Shown here: positions 7,029 to 16,173 of the stretch, one piece after another
How the letters are laid out: the number at the start of each line of letters is the position of its first letter
Numbering within the stretch: position 1 is the first letter of the stretch
Source of the DNA: an uncultured Saprospiraceae bacterium
Lineage (GTDB): Bacteria; Bacteroidota; Bacteroidia; Chitinophagales; Saprospiraceae
Direction of reading: 5' to 3'
NCBI GenBank assembly: GCA_938039305.1
Contig: CALHUZ010000386.1
Location: 1 to 18,525 of the forward strand
DNA: 18,525 nucleotides
Position numbers and translations under genes: made by a program
Notes under the pieces: generated by a model
Database searches by the model: none
The model's input: the letters and a program-made list of their open reading frames with translations, nothing else
What the model was told of the DNA's origin: nothing

Positions 7029-8033
7029 TTAAGGTGTGTCGGATAATGCCTCATACCAAGCAGCTACAAATTCTTGATTAATACGACTCTTGGCTTTGCT
7101 CTTGACATCCAGTAAAGCGATCTGCCTATCAGAAAGAAATACCTTAGGATCTTTCCTCGAACCTATGGCGGCATTAACCTTTGCAGCTTGAAGCGGAGTC
7201 ATGGGTATTGACTTATATGGGCTTTTCAAGAGATAGTACTTGACTTCCTTATCTATGCGATACTTGCTGGTGGTCTTGTCTGCTTCCGGGTAGTCAGAAT
7301 CGGAGCCAACATATACTTGATCAGCACAATTCTTTGATTTGGCTGCTTTAACGATTGTCTTAAGTCTTGTCTTATCCTTGTTATAAGTGACTTTGACGAC
7401 TTCTTTGCCATGCATATAACCAGCCTCCGTCGAAAGTACACCATCTAATTGTGCGATCTCTTTTTCTCCTGTCCAGAAGCAGTACATCGATAGATAAGCC
7501 TCTTCTTCTGAAGAAGCTCCCTTAAGTTCTTTATGCCATATGTCAAAGTATAGTGGGACTACTTGATTAGTTATTGGGAGTGCCTGTTTTATTTTGGACG
7601 CTAAGCCAAGAGGTGAAAAGTCGCCAGATAATCTTGAAACAATATCTTGTCCTTGTTGACTTACAACTCGCACCACTGGATTATTCCAAGTAGGCTCATT
7701 AAATCGCTCGAGGACCTTCTTGTCATGACCTCCCTTATTATTGAATATGGCAAGTGGTACAAAGTGAGTCTCTATCATTTCCACGATAAATGGATGTGAA
7801 AGAACCTTATTTCCATAGGTGGTACAATTAGAACAACCAGGTACTTCTTGAAACAAGATAAATATAGGTAAGCCAGACTGCTTTGATTCAAGAACGGCTT
7901 CATCATAGTTTCTTATCCAATGAACCTCTCCGAGTTCTTCTGGGTTCTGTGGTGCCGTCCAGTTAGATTGTGATACCAGATTGAAGTATGTCAAGCATAA
8001 AACTAAAGTCGAGAAGAAAGTGATGTACTTCAT
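7029..8033 (-). CDS. Exported thioredoxin-fold protein with C-terminal MsrA-like domain
   Basis: A frame start at 8042 is possible; I use the Met at 8033, which gives a clean signal peptide (MKYITFFSTLVLCLTYFNLVSQ). Numbering here is from 8042. Residues 40-155 form a thioredoxin-like domain with the motif VPGCSNC (Cys70, Cys73) and a following NPVVRVV strand at the cis-Pro position. Residues 182-290 resemble methionine sulfoxide reductase A: YCFWTGEKE keeps the Cys188-Phe-Trp and Glu193 of the MsrA active site, followed by LDGVLSTEAGY, EVVKVTY and a late KYYLLKSPY that recalls the MsrA QYLxKNPxG segment. The central MsrA region is shortened, so activity is uncertain. I recall related VPG(Sec/Cys) thioredoxin-like proteins, from memory only. 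It may repair or reduce exported proteins. It lies 122 bp upstream of protein B on the same strand; a shared transcript is possible. Confidence 0.78.
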   Translation of the reverse strand: MKYITFFSTLVLCLTYFNLVSQSNWTAPQNPEELGEVHWIRNYDEAVLESKQSGLPIFILFQEVPGCSNCTTYGNKVLSHPFIVEMIETHFVPLAIFNNKGGHDKKVLERFNEPTWNNPVVRVVSQQGQDIVSRLSGDFSPLGLASKIKQALPITNQVVPLYFDIWHKELKGASSEEEAYLSMYCFWTGEKEIAQLDGVLSTEAGYMHGKEVVKVTYNKDKTRLKTIVKAAKSKNCADQVYVGSDSDYPEADKTTSKYRIDKEVKYYLLKSPYKSIPMTPLQAAKVNAAIGSRKDPKVFLSDRQIALLDVKSKAKSRINQEFVAAWYEALSDTP

Positions 8034-8042
8034 GGTTATCAT

Positions 8043-8430
8043 TTTTAGAAGAATGTTCTATTATTAACTATTTGGAGGCTTTCGAAGTTATTAGTGTACG
8101 TGCTTGAGTGAACTTTAGTCGGGCCTAAGACATTGTTCTTGGTCACTTGAACTTCCCACTATCTTAACCTTCAATTTCTAAAGATAAGGTGATCATTACT
8201 ATAAATACTATAACATCGGGTATACCCCAAGAGCTCATTGATACCTTAGTCTCATATTGTGATTGTTACAATATAATTGCTATTGAATACGTACCAATAT
8301 TGTAATTCATCCCATGAACATCACAATAGGATATCATTTTGATAGCCTATAACTATAAGAGACCAACCTCGATATAGTTAGAACTATACATTATTTCCCT
8401 TGTAAGGGGAGCATAACAATGGTTTAGAGT
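8043..8430. promoter_or_regulatory. Divergent intergenic region with promoters for both strands
   Basis: This gap of about 390 bp separates the minus-strand cluster from the plus-strand T9SS cargo gene, so each must have its promoter here. It contains no convincing ORF. Visible symmetric elements include the palindrome GGGTATACCC (8218-8227), a group of ATATTGT half-sites (8254-8305, listed separately) and CCCTTGTAAGGG (8397-8408) just before the start of the downstream gene. No exact Bacteroidota TTTG/TAnnTTTG promoter was found. Confidence 0.5.
8254..8305. promoter_or_regulatory. Cluster of ATATTGT half-sites, candidate operator
   Basis: ATATTGT (8254-8260) faces ACAATAT (8268-8274), forming a 21-bp near-palindrome with perfect 7-bp arms. 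A third copy, inside ATATTGTAA (8297-8305), is the exact reverse complement of TTACAATAT (8266-8274). Three half-sites in 52 bp of a divergent promoter region suggest a dimeric regulator. The AT-rich composition raises the chance of coincidence. Confidence 0.35.
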
Positions 8431-8436
8431 GTGTTC

Positions 8437-11124
8437 ATGACAATTAAAAGGCACCTTACTATTTACTTATTGATTTGTATGACTATGTTATACAGCGGGG
8501 ATCTTATGTCATCCCATATCATAGGTGGTGATGTTACTTATGAGTTGGTATCTTTTAATACAGATCGATCTGCGGCAACCTATGCTTTAGAGTATATTAT
8601 CTATAGAGATACTGCAGGCATCGGGTATGATCAATTAGCGGATTTTGGAATCTATAGAAGAATACCAGGTCAGACAGGTTGGGAGATTTTCAACTTGGTT
8701 CGCAATCTGCCTATCGGTCTTGTATCTGAGATTGATGCACTCAACGATCCATGCAAAGATCAGAAGCTCAGTAACCTCATCATTGAGTCGGCAGTTTATA
8801 ATTTCGAAGTCACTCTTGATGTAGGGCCGTACGAATACATGATCGCTTATCAGAGATGTTGTCGCAACGCTACGATTAACAACATTTTCGATCCCAATAA
8901 TACAGGAGCCGTCTATGATATCATCGTTACTCCAATGGCCTTACAAGTGGAAAATTCCAGCCCCGTCTTCAAGGAGTACCCACCTATATTCGTTTGTCTC
9001 GGAGAAGACTTCAACTTTGATCATAGTGCCATAGATATTAACGGGGATTCTTTAGCGTATACCTTTTGTACTCCCTTTGCCTCAGGGGCTAATCCTGACT
9101 TTTCAGTTCCAGCCGAGTGTTGTTTTTGTACCAAGCCAGATCCTAACGTCTGTATGCCTGGATTCGCCAATGTTGAATTCATAGACATATATAGTGAGGC
9201 TAATCCTGTAGGAGGTGATCCACAAATAGGCATTGATCCAATCACAGGGAGGATCAGCGGAGTACCTAACTTACTTGGTTCCTACGTCGTCGGTGTATGC
9301 GTAGAAGAATATCGGGAAGGCATCTTAATAGGTACATACCGAAGAGACTTCGAATTCAATGTCGAAATCTGTACGCCAAGGGTAGTTGCCGATCTTGAAT
9401 CGGATGAATCTATTCCAGATGGTATCCCAGGATTCACAAGTGAAGAAGTACATAAGTATGCAAGTTGTGGAGAAGATATTAATATTGAAAACCTCAGTAC
9501 TCAAATCATCAATATTTATGATTATAAATGGATGATTTACAATGAGAATGATGCTTTAGTTGAGCAAAAGCAAGGCCAAGCCATTCGCGATGTATCTCTA
9601 TCATTTTCTAATCCTGGTTTGTATCAAGGTTATATGGTCATTAATGATTTAGACGTCTGTGTCGATACAGCTTTTTTTCAGATTGAGATTTATCCACCAG
9701 CCCTATTAGATTTTAATTCTAATAATGATGGATGTGAGGCTGGACCATTATATCTTGAAAACACATCTTCCATTGACCCTTCGAAAGATTATAACTGGTT
9801 ATGGATATACAAAAACGATACGATCAGTACTGATGTAGATGCTATGATCCTTGAGCCAGTGTTTGGTTTGAATAAAATATCCCTGAAAGTAACCGATGAG
9901 TTAGGTTGCATTACAGAACTTGAGAAGGAGATAGTATATGAATATTTTAATCAGGAATTTATAATTGAAGAAGATCAAGTTGTTCTATGCCCGGGTGATT
10001 CTATCAACTTTGACGGTGAAATTGTAACTGATGCAGCATCTTATCAGCATATATATACTTCTTCGGCCGATGGTTGTGATTCCTTGATACGCAGACTTAC
10101 AGTTGAGCATTTTCCGCAGCCAACTATTATTGAGATTGACACTGTTATTTGCAACGGAGAGACATATTTTTTTGACGGTTCCTTTAAAGAAGAATCGGGA
10201 AGCTATATTCAAAGTTTTCAATATCAAGGAGCAAGCTGTGATTCTATCATTTATCAACTCGAACTAACTGTGAGTGAATTTCCTATAGAAGTAGAAATTG
10301 ATACTTTGCTTTGTCATAGCGATTCTATTCTTTTTCAAAATAGATGGCTCACTGAAGATGGTGCTTATATGAACATCGTCAAAAGTGGATCTACTGGTTG
10401 TGATTCTTTTCAAGTTACACTCAATTTGAGTTTTGAACCGGAAGTAATACTTGAGTTTAAAGATACTATCATATGCGCTGGGGATTCGGTCATATTTGGT
10501 CCTAATTGGTACGCTGCAACTGGTCTTTACCAAGAGATCTATTTATCAACCTTGGGATGCGATCGATTGATAGAGCATTTAGAACTCGAAGTAAGGCCTC
10601 CTCTTCAATTAGATGTGATCTGTGAAGACAGTATCAGTCCTTATTTAGATTATCCTATAGACGTATATCTTAATAGTGAAGCGGCATTTATCCAGTGGAG
10701 TCCTTCAGAGGGACTGAGTTGTGATGATTGTCTCGACCCTATCGTTAATATTAGCGAGGATCAAACTTACTTGCTTGAAGTAGAGGATGACTTAGGTTGT
10801 CGCATTTCTAAAGAGATTAATTTTTATGTAGATCCACTGATCGATTTTTATGTCCCCAATATCGTAATGAAGCAAGCACCATTTAATCCAGTGAATGAGT
10901 TTTTCTTTCTACATGTCAATCGTGATTATTCATTTCAATACAATGCTTGGATATACGATCGATGGGGTAGTGAGGTAGGACATCTCGAAAATGTAACTAC
11001 CAATGTTGCAGATGATGGATGGTCCGCAAAGGATTTCCTTCCAGGAGTCTATGTCTACTATATCGAGATATTAGGCGATATCGAGTTCAAAGAGTTAGTA
11101 GGAGATCTAACTGTTGTCAAATAA
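8437..11124 (+). CDS. Large secreted protein with T9SS type B (CHU_C/gliding-associated) C-terminal sorting domain
   Basis: An 895-residue cell-surface or secreted protein. The frame can open at a GTG (8431), but the ATG at 8437 gives a standard signal peptide (KRH, then a hydrophobic stretch ending near SGDLMSS). After it comes SHIIGGDVTYEL, the opening of a family of large Bacteroidota exported proteins, with a Cys-rich N-terminal region of about 290 residues. Residues 340-500 look like PKD-type beta-sandwich modules. About 508-719 hold four short repeats, each with a Cys-x-Gly-(Asp/Glu)-like start and a GCDS-like Cys near the end. The last 90 residues (YVPNIV, NAWIYDRWGSEV, DDGWSAKDFLPGVYVYYIEI, GDLTVVK) are the type B sorting domain that directs export by the type IX secretion system. 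No enzyme domain was seen; adhesion is the usual guess. It stands alone between the divergent region and the glg operon. Confidence 0.88.
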   Translation: MTIKRHLTIYLLICMTMLYSGDLMSSHIIGGDVTYELVSFNTDRSAATYALEYIIYRDTAGIGYDQLADFGIYRRIPGQTGWEIFNLVRNLPIGLVSEIDALNDPCKDQKLSNLIIESAVYNFEVTLDVGPYEYMIAYQRCCRNATINNIFDPNNTGAVYDIIVTPMALQVENSSPVFKEYPPIFVCLGEDFNFDHSAIDINGDSLAYTFCTPFASGANPDFSVPAECCFCTKPDPNVCMPGFANVEFIDIYSEANPVGGDPQIGIDPITGRISGVPNLLGSYVVGVCVEEYREGILIGTYRRDFEFNVEICTPRVVADLESDESIPDGIPGFTSEEVHKYASCGEDINIENLSTQIINIYDYKWMIYNENDALVEQKQGQAIRDVSLSFSNPGLYQGYMVINDLDVCVDTAFFQIEIYPPALLDFNSNNDGCEAGPLYLENTSSIDPSKDYNWLWIYKNDTISTDVDAMILEPVFGLNKISLKVTDELGCITELEKEIVYEYFNQEFIIEEDQVVLCPGDSINFDGEIVTDAASYQHIYTSSADGCDSLIRRLTVEHFPQPTIIEIDTVICNGETYFFDGSFKEESGSYIQSFQYQGASCDSIIYQLELTVSEFPIEVEIDTLLCHSDSILFQNRWLTEDGAYMNIVKSGSTGCDSFQVTLNLSFEPEVILEFKDTIICAGDSVIFGPNWYAATGLYQEIYLSTLGCDRLIEHLELEVRPPLQLDVICEDSISPYLDYPIDVYLNSEAAFIQWSPSEGLSCDDCLDPIVNISEDQTYLLEVEDDLGCRISKEINFYVDPLIDFYVPNIVMKQAPFNPVNEFFFLHVNRDYSFQYNAWIYDRWGSEVGHLENVTTNVADDGWSAKDFLPGVYVYYIEILGDIEFKELVGDLTVVK
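9952..10593 (+). repeat. Four tandem Cys-containing repeats inside the T9SS cargo protein
   Basis: Four copies of about 51-54 residues follow one another. Each has an acidic start (such as EEDQVVLCPGDS, EIDTVICNGET, EIDTLLCHSDS, FKDTIICAGDS), a strand with F-x-G or F-x-N, a G/A-x-Y turn (ASYQH, GSYIQ, GAYMN, GLYQE), then (G/S)CD(S/R) and a closing L-x-L/V strand. Each copy thus has a Cys pair, so a disulfide per copy outside the cell is plausible. The copies differ widely at DNA level, which indicates old duplications. Confidence 0.75.
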
Positions 11125-11237
11125 AAGGTAATCTCTTTGGTTCTGATTTTAATTATGGGTTAGAATAAACTTCCGCTCTTTTTTCAGTTCACAAAAACTA
11201 TATTTACAGAAGTGGTGTAATCTCCAAAAACTGAAGT

Positions 11238-13148
11238 GTGCAGAACAAAGTCCTATCCCATAGCTTGTTTTCTGAGTATGATATATTCTTGTTTAAATCA
11301 GGTAAACACTTCAAGCTCTATGAGAAGTTAGGAAGCCATCAGGTGGAAGTTGATGGTCAGAAAGGCACATACTTTTCTGTATACGCACCTGCAGCCAGAT
11401 CTATACAAGTCATCGGAAACTTCAATGAATGGCAAGGACAAGGCTATGAACTCAATGTGAGGTGGGACAATAGCGGCATCTGGGAAGGATTTATCCCTGA
11501 TGTAGAAAGGGGTGAGTTATACAAGTACAAGATTCTGAGTCATTATGACAATACGGTCCGTGAGAAGTCAGACCCTTATGGTCAGTTGTTTGAGATGGCA
11601 CCAAGGACTTCTTCTATCACTTGGGATACATGGCATGAATGGAAGGATGAGGAATGGATGACTAAAAGGGAGCAGTTCAATCCTTACAATAGTCCAGTAT
11701 CTATATATGAGCTTCACTTAGGAAGTTGGAAAAAGAAGACAGAAGATGGCACATCACTGAGTTATCTGGAGATGGCGAAAGAGCTTGTGACGTATGTCCT
11801 TGAGATGGGATACACCCATGTCGAGTTGATGCCAGTGACTGAACACCCATACTATCCGTCATGGGGATATCTATCGACTGGATTATTCGCCCCTACAAGC
11901 AGATATGGTTCGCCCCAAGAGTTTATGGTACTGGTGGAGGCTTTGCATATCGCGGGGATAGGTGTGTTGGTCGATTGGGTGCCTGCTCATTTTCCTTCGG
12001 ATATAAGTTGGTTGGCAGATTTTGATGGGTCAAAAGTATATGAGCATCCTAATCCTAAGAAAGGGTTTCATCCAGATTGGAATAGCCTGATTTTTAATTA
12101 TGAAAGACCGGAGGTGCGTTCATTTTTGATTTCAAGTGCACACTTTTGGTTTGAAAGGTATCATATAGACGGCTTGCGCGTAGATGCCGTCGCTTCTATG
12201 TTATACTTAGATTATAGTCGTGAAGAGGGAGAGTGGGATCCTAACGAATACGGCTCAAATGAGAACTTGGCAGCCATTTCATTTTTAAAAGATCTTAACC
12301 TAAGTTGCTATTCTAGCTTTTCAGGAATCATGATGATAGCAGAAGAATCCACTTCTTTTAGTGGAGTGACAAGACCTGTAGATCAAGGTGGATTAGGATT
12401 TGGGTTTAAGTGGATGATGGGATGGATGAACGATACACTAAGATATATGGAGCGTGAGACCGTACATCGACAGCATCATCACAATGAAGTCAGCTTTAGC
12501 ATGGCTTATGCCTATACCGAATCGTTTGTACTTCCATTGTCACATGATGAGGTAGTCCATGGCAAAGGATCATTAGTGAATAAAATGCCAGGTGATGATT
12601 GGCAAAAATTTGCGAATATTAGATTAATGTTCTCGTATATGTATACGCACCCCGGTCACAAGTTGCTTTTTATGGGAGATGACTTAGGCCAGACTTCAGA
12701 GTGGAGTGTAGATGAAGGAGTGCCGTGGTACCTTTTAGATCACCTACCTCATAAAGGCATTCAGTTGATGGTTAAAGAACTTAATAGGCTTTATAAAATG
12801 GAGGACGCGTTACATAGGTATTCATTTGAACCGAAAGGATTCCAGTGGATAGATCACTCTGACCATGCTAATAGCGTTCTGTCTTACGTGAGGCATGGAT
12901 CAGATGGAGAGATGATCTTGGTGGTTTGTAATTTCACCCCGAGTATTCAAGATTCGTATCGAGTAGGAGTACCACTCAAAGGTAAATGGAAAGAAATATT
13001 CAACAGTGATAATAAAAAGTATTGGGGAAGCGGTGAGCATCTAAATAAAGTAATAGAAAGTGAAAATGTTTCTGCGCATGGGCAAGGGGATTCCCTTTCC
13101 ATAAAGCTCTCTCCTTTGGCCGTGACATTATTAAAGTTTAAAAATTAG
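11238..13148 (+). CDS. glgB: 1,4-alpha-glucan branching enzyme (GH13)
   Basis: A 636-residue cytosolic enzyme that cuts alpha-1,4-glucan and rejoins it as alpha-1,6 branches. The start is GTG: an in-frame TGA at 11232 excludes anything further upstream, and the N-terminal text SLFSEYDIFLFKSGKHFKLYEKLG is the normal opening of the family. A CBM48 domain (about 35-130; VIGNFNEW) precedes the catalytic barrel. All four GH13 regions are present: DWVPAHF (Asp246, His251), GLRVDAVASM with nucleophile Asp316, MMIAEEST with acid/base Glu369, and LPLSHDEVVHGKG with His436-Asp437. The C-terminal beta domain (about 535-636) is complete. It lacks the extra N-terminal N1 domain of E. coli GlgB. It is the first gene of a plus-strand glycogen operon; glgA follows after 76 bp. 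Confidence 0.97.
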   Translation: MQNKVLSHSLFSEYDIFLFKSGKHFKLYEKLGSHQVEVDGQKGTYFSVYAPAARSIQVIGNFNEWQGQGYELNVRWDNSGIWEGFIPDVERGELYKYKILSHYDNTVREKSDPYGQLFEMAPRTSSITWDTWHEWKDEEWMTKREQFNPYNSPVSIYELHLGSWKKKTEDGTSLSYLEMAKELVTYVLEMGYTHVELMPVTEHPYYPSWGYLSTGLFAPTSRYGSPQEFMVLVEALHIAGIGVLVDWVPAHFPSDISWLADFDGSKVYEHPNPKKGFHPDWNSLIFNYERPEVRSFLISSAHFWFERYHIDGLRVDAVASMLYLDYSREEGEWDPNEYGSNENLAAISFLKDLNLSCYSSFSGIMMIAEESTSFSGVTRPVDQGGLGFGFKWMMGWMNDTLRYMERETVHRQHHHNEVSFSMAYAYTESFVLPLSHDEVVHGKGSLVNKMPGDDWQKFANIRLMFSYMYTHPGHKLLFMGDDLGQTSEWSVDEGVPWYLLDHLPHKGIQLMVKELNRLYKMEDALHRYSFEPKGFQWIDHSDHANSVLSYVRHGSDGEMILVVCNFTPSIQDSYRVGVPLKGKWKEIFNSDNKKYWGSGEHLNKVIESENVSAHGQGDSLSIKLSPLAVTLLKFKN

Positions 13149-13224
13149 AAAAATATATTGGCCGAAATATCAGTCTAATCTTTTCATAAGACCCGGTATT
13201 TTCCCATACCTTATACAGACTTAC

Positions 13225-14670
13225 ATGAAGAAAGTATTACACATCTCTACAGAATGTTATCCGGCAGCTAAAGCTGGAGGTATGGCAGATGTCGTTGGGT
13301 CACTACCCAAGTACCTTATAAAACAAGGATGGAATACGGCGGTTATAACTCCGAGGTATAAGTTGCCTTGGTTTGACCAACAAGTATTTCGAAATGTCTA
13401 TTCTGGCTCATTTGATATGGAAGGTCAGATGACCTTGTTTGATGTCTATAAAGCAAAAAAAGGCACGTTGCCTTATGATTACTACTGCATAGAGATTCTA
13501 GGTAGATTTGATAGAGACTCTATCTATCTCAATGAGTATGGTCATGGATTCCACGATGAGGCAGAACGCAATGTCTCTTTTCAAAGAAGTGTGCTTCAAT
13601 GGTTAAGTGATAAAAAGAATAAGACCTCCTTTGATCTCTTACATTGTCACGATCATCAGGTTGGATTTATTCCATTCATGGTTAAAAAAGTCCCAACATT
13701 TGAATCCATTAAAGACATACCGATTTATTATACCATACATAATGGAGCATACAATAGTAAGTACCCATGGGGTAGATTAGATCTTCTACCAAAATTTGAT
13801 GCTACCGATAGCCAGTTCATAGAATGGGATGGATTTATCGATGCTTCTGCTGCTGCTATGAGATTTGCAGATCATGTCAATACAGTTTCTCCAAGTTACC
13901 TCGAAGAGTTGAAAGATCAGCTTCCTTCTATGAAATTCATGAGTGATAAGGAGCCTAAAAAATTTACGGGTACGCTCAATGGTATAGACAATGAGGTCTG
14001 GAATCCAAAGACTGATGTTTTGTTAACTAATAAATTAACGACCACCGTTGATCAATTCAAAAAAGTGAATAAAGGGGAAATTCTGGAAGGCCTCTATCGG
14101 CTTGATGGAATTCCTTTGATTGGATTCATCGGTCGATTCGCACATCAGAAAGGCGGGGATTTATTGGTTCCTGCAATAGAAAGAATTTTAGTCCGATTTG
14201 GCTTTGTTAATTTTTTCATCTTAGGTTCTGGCGATCATTTTATAGAGCAGAAGGTCCAAGAGTTAAGAGATAGATACGCAGAACGAGTTGCTTGCTTTAT
14301 AGGATACAACGAGACCTTGGCCCACAAGATATATGCAGCTTCTGACTTCATTGTTATGCCTTCTAGATTTGAGCCTTGTGGTTTGAATCAAATGTTTGCG
14401 ATGAGATATGGAGCACTTGCCATAGCCCGAAAGACTGGAGGGTTAAAAGATACTGTCGTAGACTTTGAGTTAGGAGGGGTTGGTGTTTCTTTTGATTATG
14501 ATAGTGTAGAAGATTTGATTAATGCCATGTCGCGCGCCATGCACCTTTATAAAGATCAAAAGAGATTTAAGAAGCTGAGAAGCAAGGCTATGAAGTTGGA
14601 TCTCTCATGGGATAAGTCCGCGTCAGAGTATAGCATGAATTATAAAAGATTAATAGAAAAAATGGATTGA
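13225..14670 (+). CDS. glgA: Glycogen synthase, ADP-glucose type (GT5)
   Basis: A 481-residue glycosyltransferase that adds glucose from ADP-glucose to the non-reducing ends of glycogen. The N-terminal substrate loop reads AAKAGGMADVVGSLPKYL with Lys16, against the more usual KxGGLxDV; the Ala and Met variants are mild. The N-terminal starch-synthase domain (1-255) is followed by the GT-B C-terminal domain: FIGRFAHQKGGDLL (Arg304, Lys309), ILGSGD and MPSRFEPCGLNQMFAMRYG with Glu383 and the following TGGLKDTV loop. All of the binding residues expected for catalysis are in place, and the length is normal. It follows glgB and precedes glgC (97 bp), which supplies its substrate. Confidence 0.96.
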   Translation: MKKVLHISTECYPAAKAGGMADVVGSLPKYLIKQGWNTAVITPRYKLPWFDQQVFRNVYSGSFDMEGQMTLFDVYKAKKGTLPYDYYCIEILGRFDRDSIYLNEYGHGFHDEAERNVSFQRSVLQWLSDKKNKTSFDLLHCHDHQVGFIPFMVKKVPTFESIKDIPIYYTIHNGAYNSKYPWGRLDLLPKFDATDSQFIEWDGFIDASAAAMRFADHVNTVSPSYLEELKDQLPSMKFMSDKEPKKFTGTLNGIDNEVWNPKTDVLLTNKLTTTVDQFKKVNKGEILEGLYRLDGIPLIGFIGRFAHQKGGDLLVPAIERILVRFGFVNFFILGSGDHFIEQKVQELRDRYAERVACFIGYNETLAHKIYAASDFIVMPSRFEPCGLNQMFAMRYGALAIARKTGGLKDTVVDFELGGVGVSFDYDSVEDLINAMSRAMHLYKDQKRFKKLRSKAMKLDLSWDKSASEYSMNYKRLIEKMD

Positions 14671-14767
14671 TATTTTTATAATCAGTGAGAAATTAGAAAA
14701 CTAACTGAGCCTATGATGAAAATGTCACAATTGATTAGAAATAACAATCACTATAAATAACAAAAAT

Positions 14768-16048
14768 ATGATTGCAAAGAATACATTGGCTATTATCCTT
14801 GGAGGAGGAGCGGGGACAAGGTTGTATCCATTGACCGGGCATCGGTCAAAACCTGCAGTACCTATTGCTGGTAAATTTCGATTGATTGATATTCCAATTT
14901 CTAATTGTTTAAATTCGGAGATTCATCGGATGTTTGTCTTGACTCAATACAACTCTGCTTCACTCAATAGACATATCAAGAATGCCTATAGCTTTGATAA
15001 GTTCTCTAAGGGATTCGTAGATATTCTTGCAGCAGAACAGACCATTGACAATATGGGGTGGTTTCAAGGAACAGCGGACGCTGTACGCCAAGTGGTAGTT
15101 CATCTTGATCAGCATAAGTTTGATAACGTACTCATCTTATCGGGAGATCAGTTGTACCAGATGGACTTTAGGGAGATCTTGCAGTATCATACAGATCAAG
15201 ATGCAGAGCTAACTGTAGCAACCATACCAGTTGTGGCTAAGGATGCTACGGCTTTTGGACTTTTGAAAGTCAACGGAGAAGGTGTTATCGAAGATTTTGT
15301 GGAGAAACCTCCGATGGAAGAACTTTCTAATTGGACTTCTGAAGTTGCGCCAGAATACGCAGCCCAAGACAAGCACTTTTTAGCATCGATGGGTATCTAT
15401 GTTTTCAAAGCAGGGGTCTTATCGAAGCTGTTTAAAGAAAATCCAAAGGCTATGGATTTTGGTAAAGAGATTATTCCATATGCTGTTGAGAGCGACCAGT
15501 ACAAGACTGCTAGTTTTGCATTTGGTAATTACTGGACAGACATCGGTACTATAGCATCTTTCTTTGAAGCCAATCTCAAGCTAACTGATTATTTGCCAGA
15601 GTTTAATCTCTATGACAACACTAATCACGTTTATACCAATGCAAGGATGTTGTCGCCTTCTAAAGTATTTGGAACGAAGATGAATCAAGCTTTGATTTCT
15701 GAAGGAGGCATCATACATGCGGAGTATATCGAAAGATCTATTATTGGCGTGCGAGCACGAGTCGGAGAAGGAACAACTATCAGTCATTCGATCTTAATGG
15801 GTATCGACTACTATCAAACTCTAAATGACCTGCAATCGCATCCGGATATTAAATTATTGGGTATTGGAAAGAACTGTACAATTAAGAATGTTATAGTTGA
15901 TAAAAATGTTAGGATTGGTGACAATTGTAGCATTGTAGGTGATAAGTCTATGCCGGATGATGAGACAGAAACATATTGTATTCGAGACGGCATCATAATA
16001 GTTAAGAAAGGTGCCGATATACCTGATAATACCAAAATAGGCGCTTAG
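14768..16048 (+). CDS. glgC: Glucose-1-phosphate adenylyltransferase
   Basis: A 426-residue enzyme that makes ADP-glucose from ATP and glucose-1-phosphate, the first committed step of glycogen synthesis. The nucleotide-binding loop is LGGGAGTRLYPLTGHRSKPAVP (residues 11-32). GTADAVRQ (101-108), the catalytic aspartate in LSGDQLYQMDF (Asp127), FVEKP (178-181) and FGNYWTDIGTI (252-262) follow in the usual order. The C-terminal part from about residue 295 is a left-handed beta-helix with hexapeptide-like repeats (for example NCTIKNVIVDKNVRIGDN), which in relatives carries allosteric sites and tetramer contacts. The leader before the ATG is AT-rich (ataaataacaaaaat) without a Shine-Dalgarno site, typical for the phylum. 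It belongs to the glgB-glgA-glgC operon. Confidence 0.97.
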   Translation: MIAKNTLAIILGGGAGTRLYPLTGHRSKPAVPIAGKFRLIDIPISNCLNSEIHRMFVLTQYNSASLNRHIKNAYSFDKFSKGFVDILAAEQTIDNMGWFQGTADAVRQVVVHLDQHKFDNVLILSGDQLYQMDFREILQYHTDQDAELTVATIPVVAKDATAFGLLKVNGEGVIEDFVEKPPMEELSNWTSEVAPEYAAQDKHFLASMGIYVFKAGVLSKLFKENPKAMDFGKEIIPYAVESDQYKTASFAFGNYWTDIGTIASFFEANLKLTDYLPEFNLYDNTNHVYTNARMLSPSKVFGTKMNQALISEGGIIHAEYIERSIIGVRARVGEGTTISHSILMGIDYYQTLNDLQSHPDIKLLGIGKNCTIKNVIVDKNVRIGDNCSIVGDKSMPDDETETYCIRDGIIIVKKGADIPDNTKIGA

Positions 16049-16173
16049 ATACTAGTAGTATTTTATCTAATATCTATAAGTTTGCAGCCGTCGTTATTTA
16101 AAAGGTGTCAGAGCTATAGCTAACTACAAGGATTCCTTGCTCTTGCCTATTGTATTAATAAATCATCGTACTA

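Noticed and set aside
6863..7081. 72-codon plus-strand ORF over the gap between protein B and the thioredoxin gene
   Set aside because: It overlaps the ends of two supported minus-strand genes and has no recognisable motif or leader.
8218..8227. GGGTATACCC perfect palindrome
   Set aside because: A single 10-bp palindrome without a repeat elsewhere in the region is not enough to call an operator.
9985..10533. Minus-strand ORFs of 89-90 codons inside the T9SS cargo gene
   Set aside because: They are antisense shadows of a gene with a clear domain structure and show no family features.
16049..16075. Palindrome ATACTAGTAGTAT followed by TTTT after glgC, possible terminator
   Set aside because: The usable stem is only four base pairs of A/T-rich sequence, and the downstream GH31 gene is probably in the same operon.
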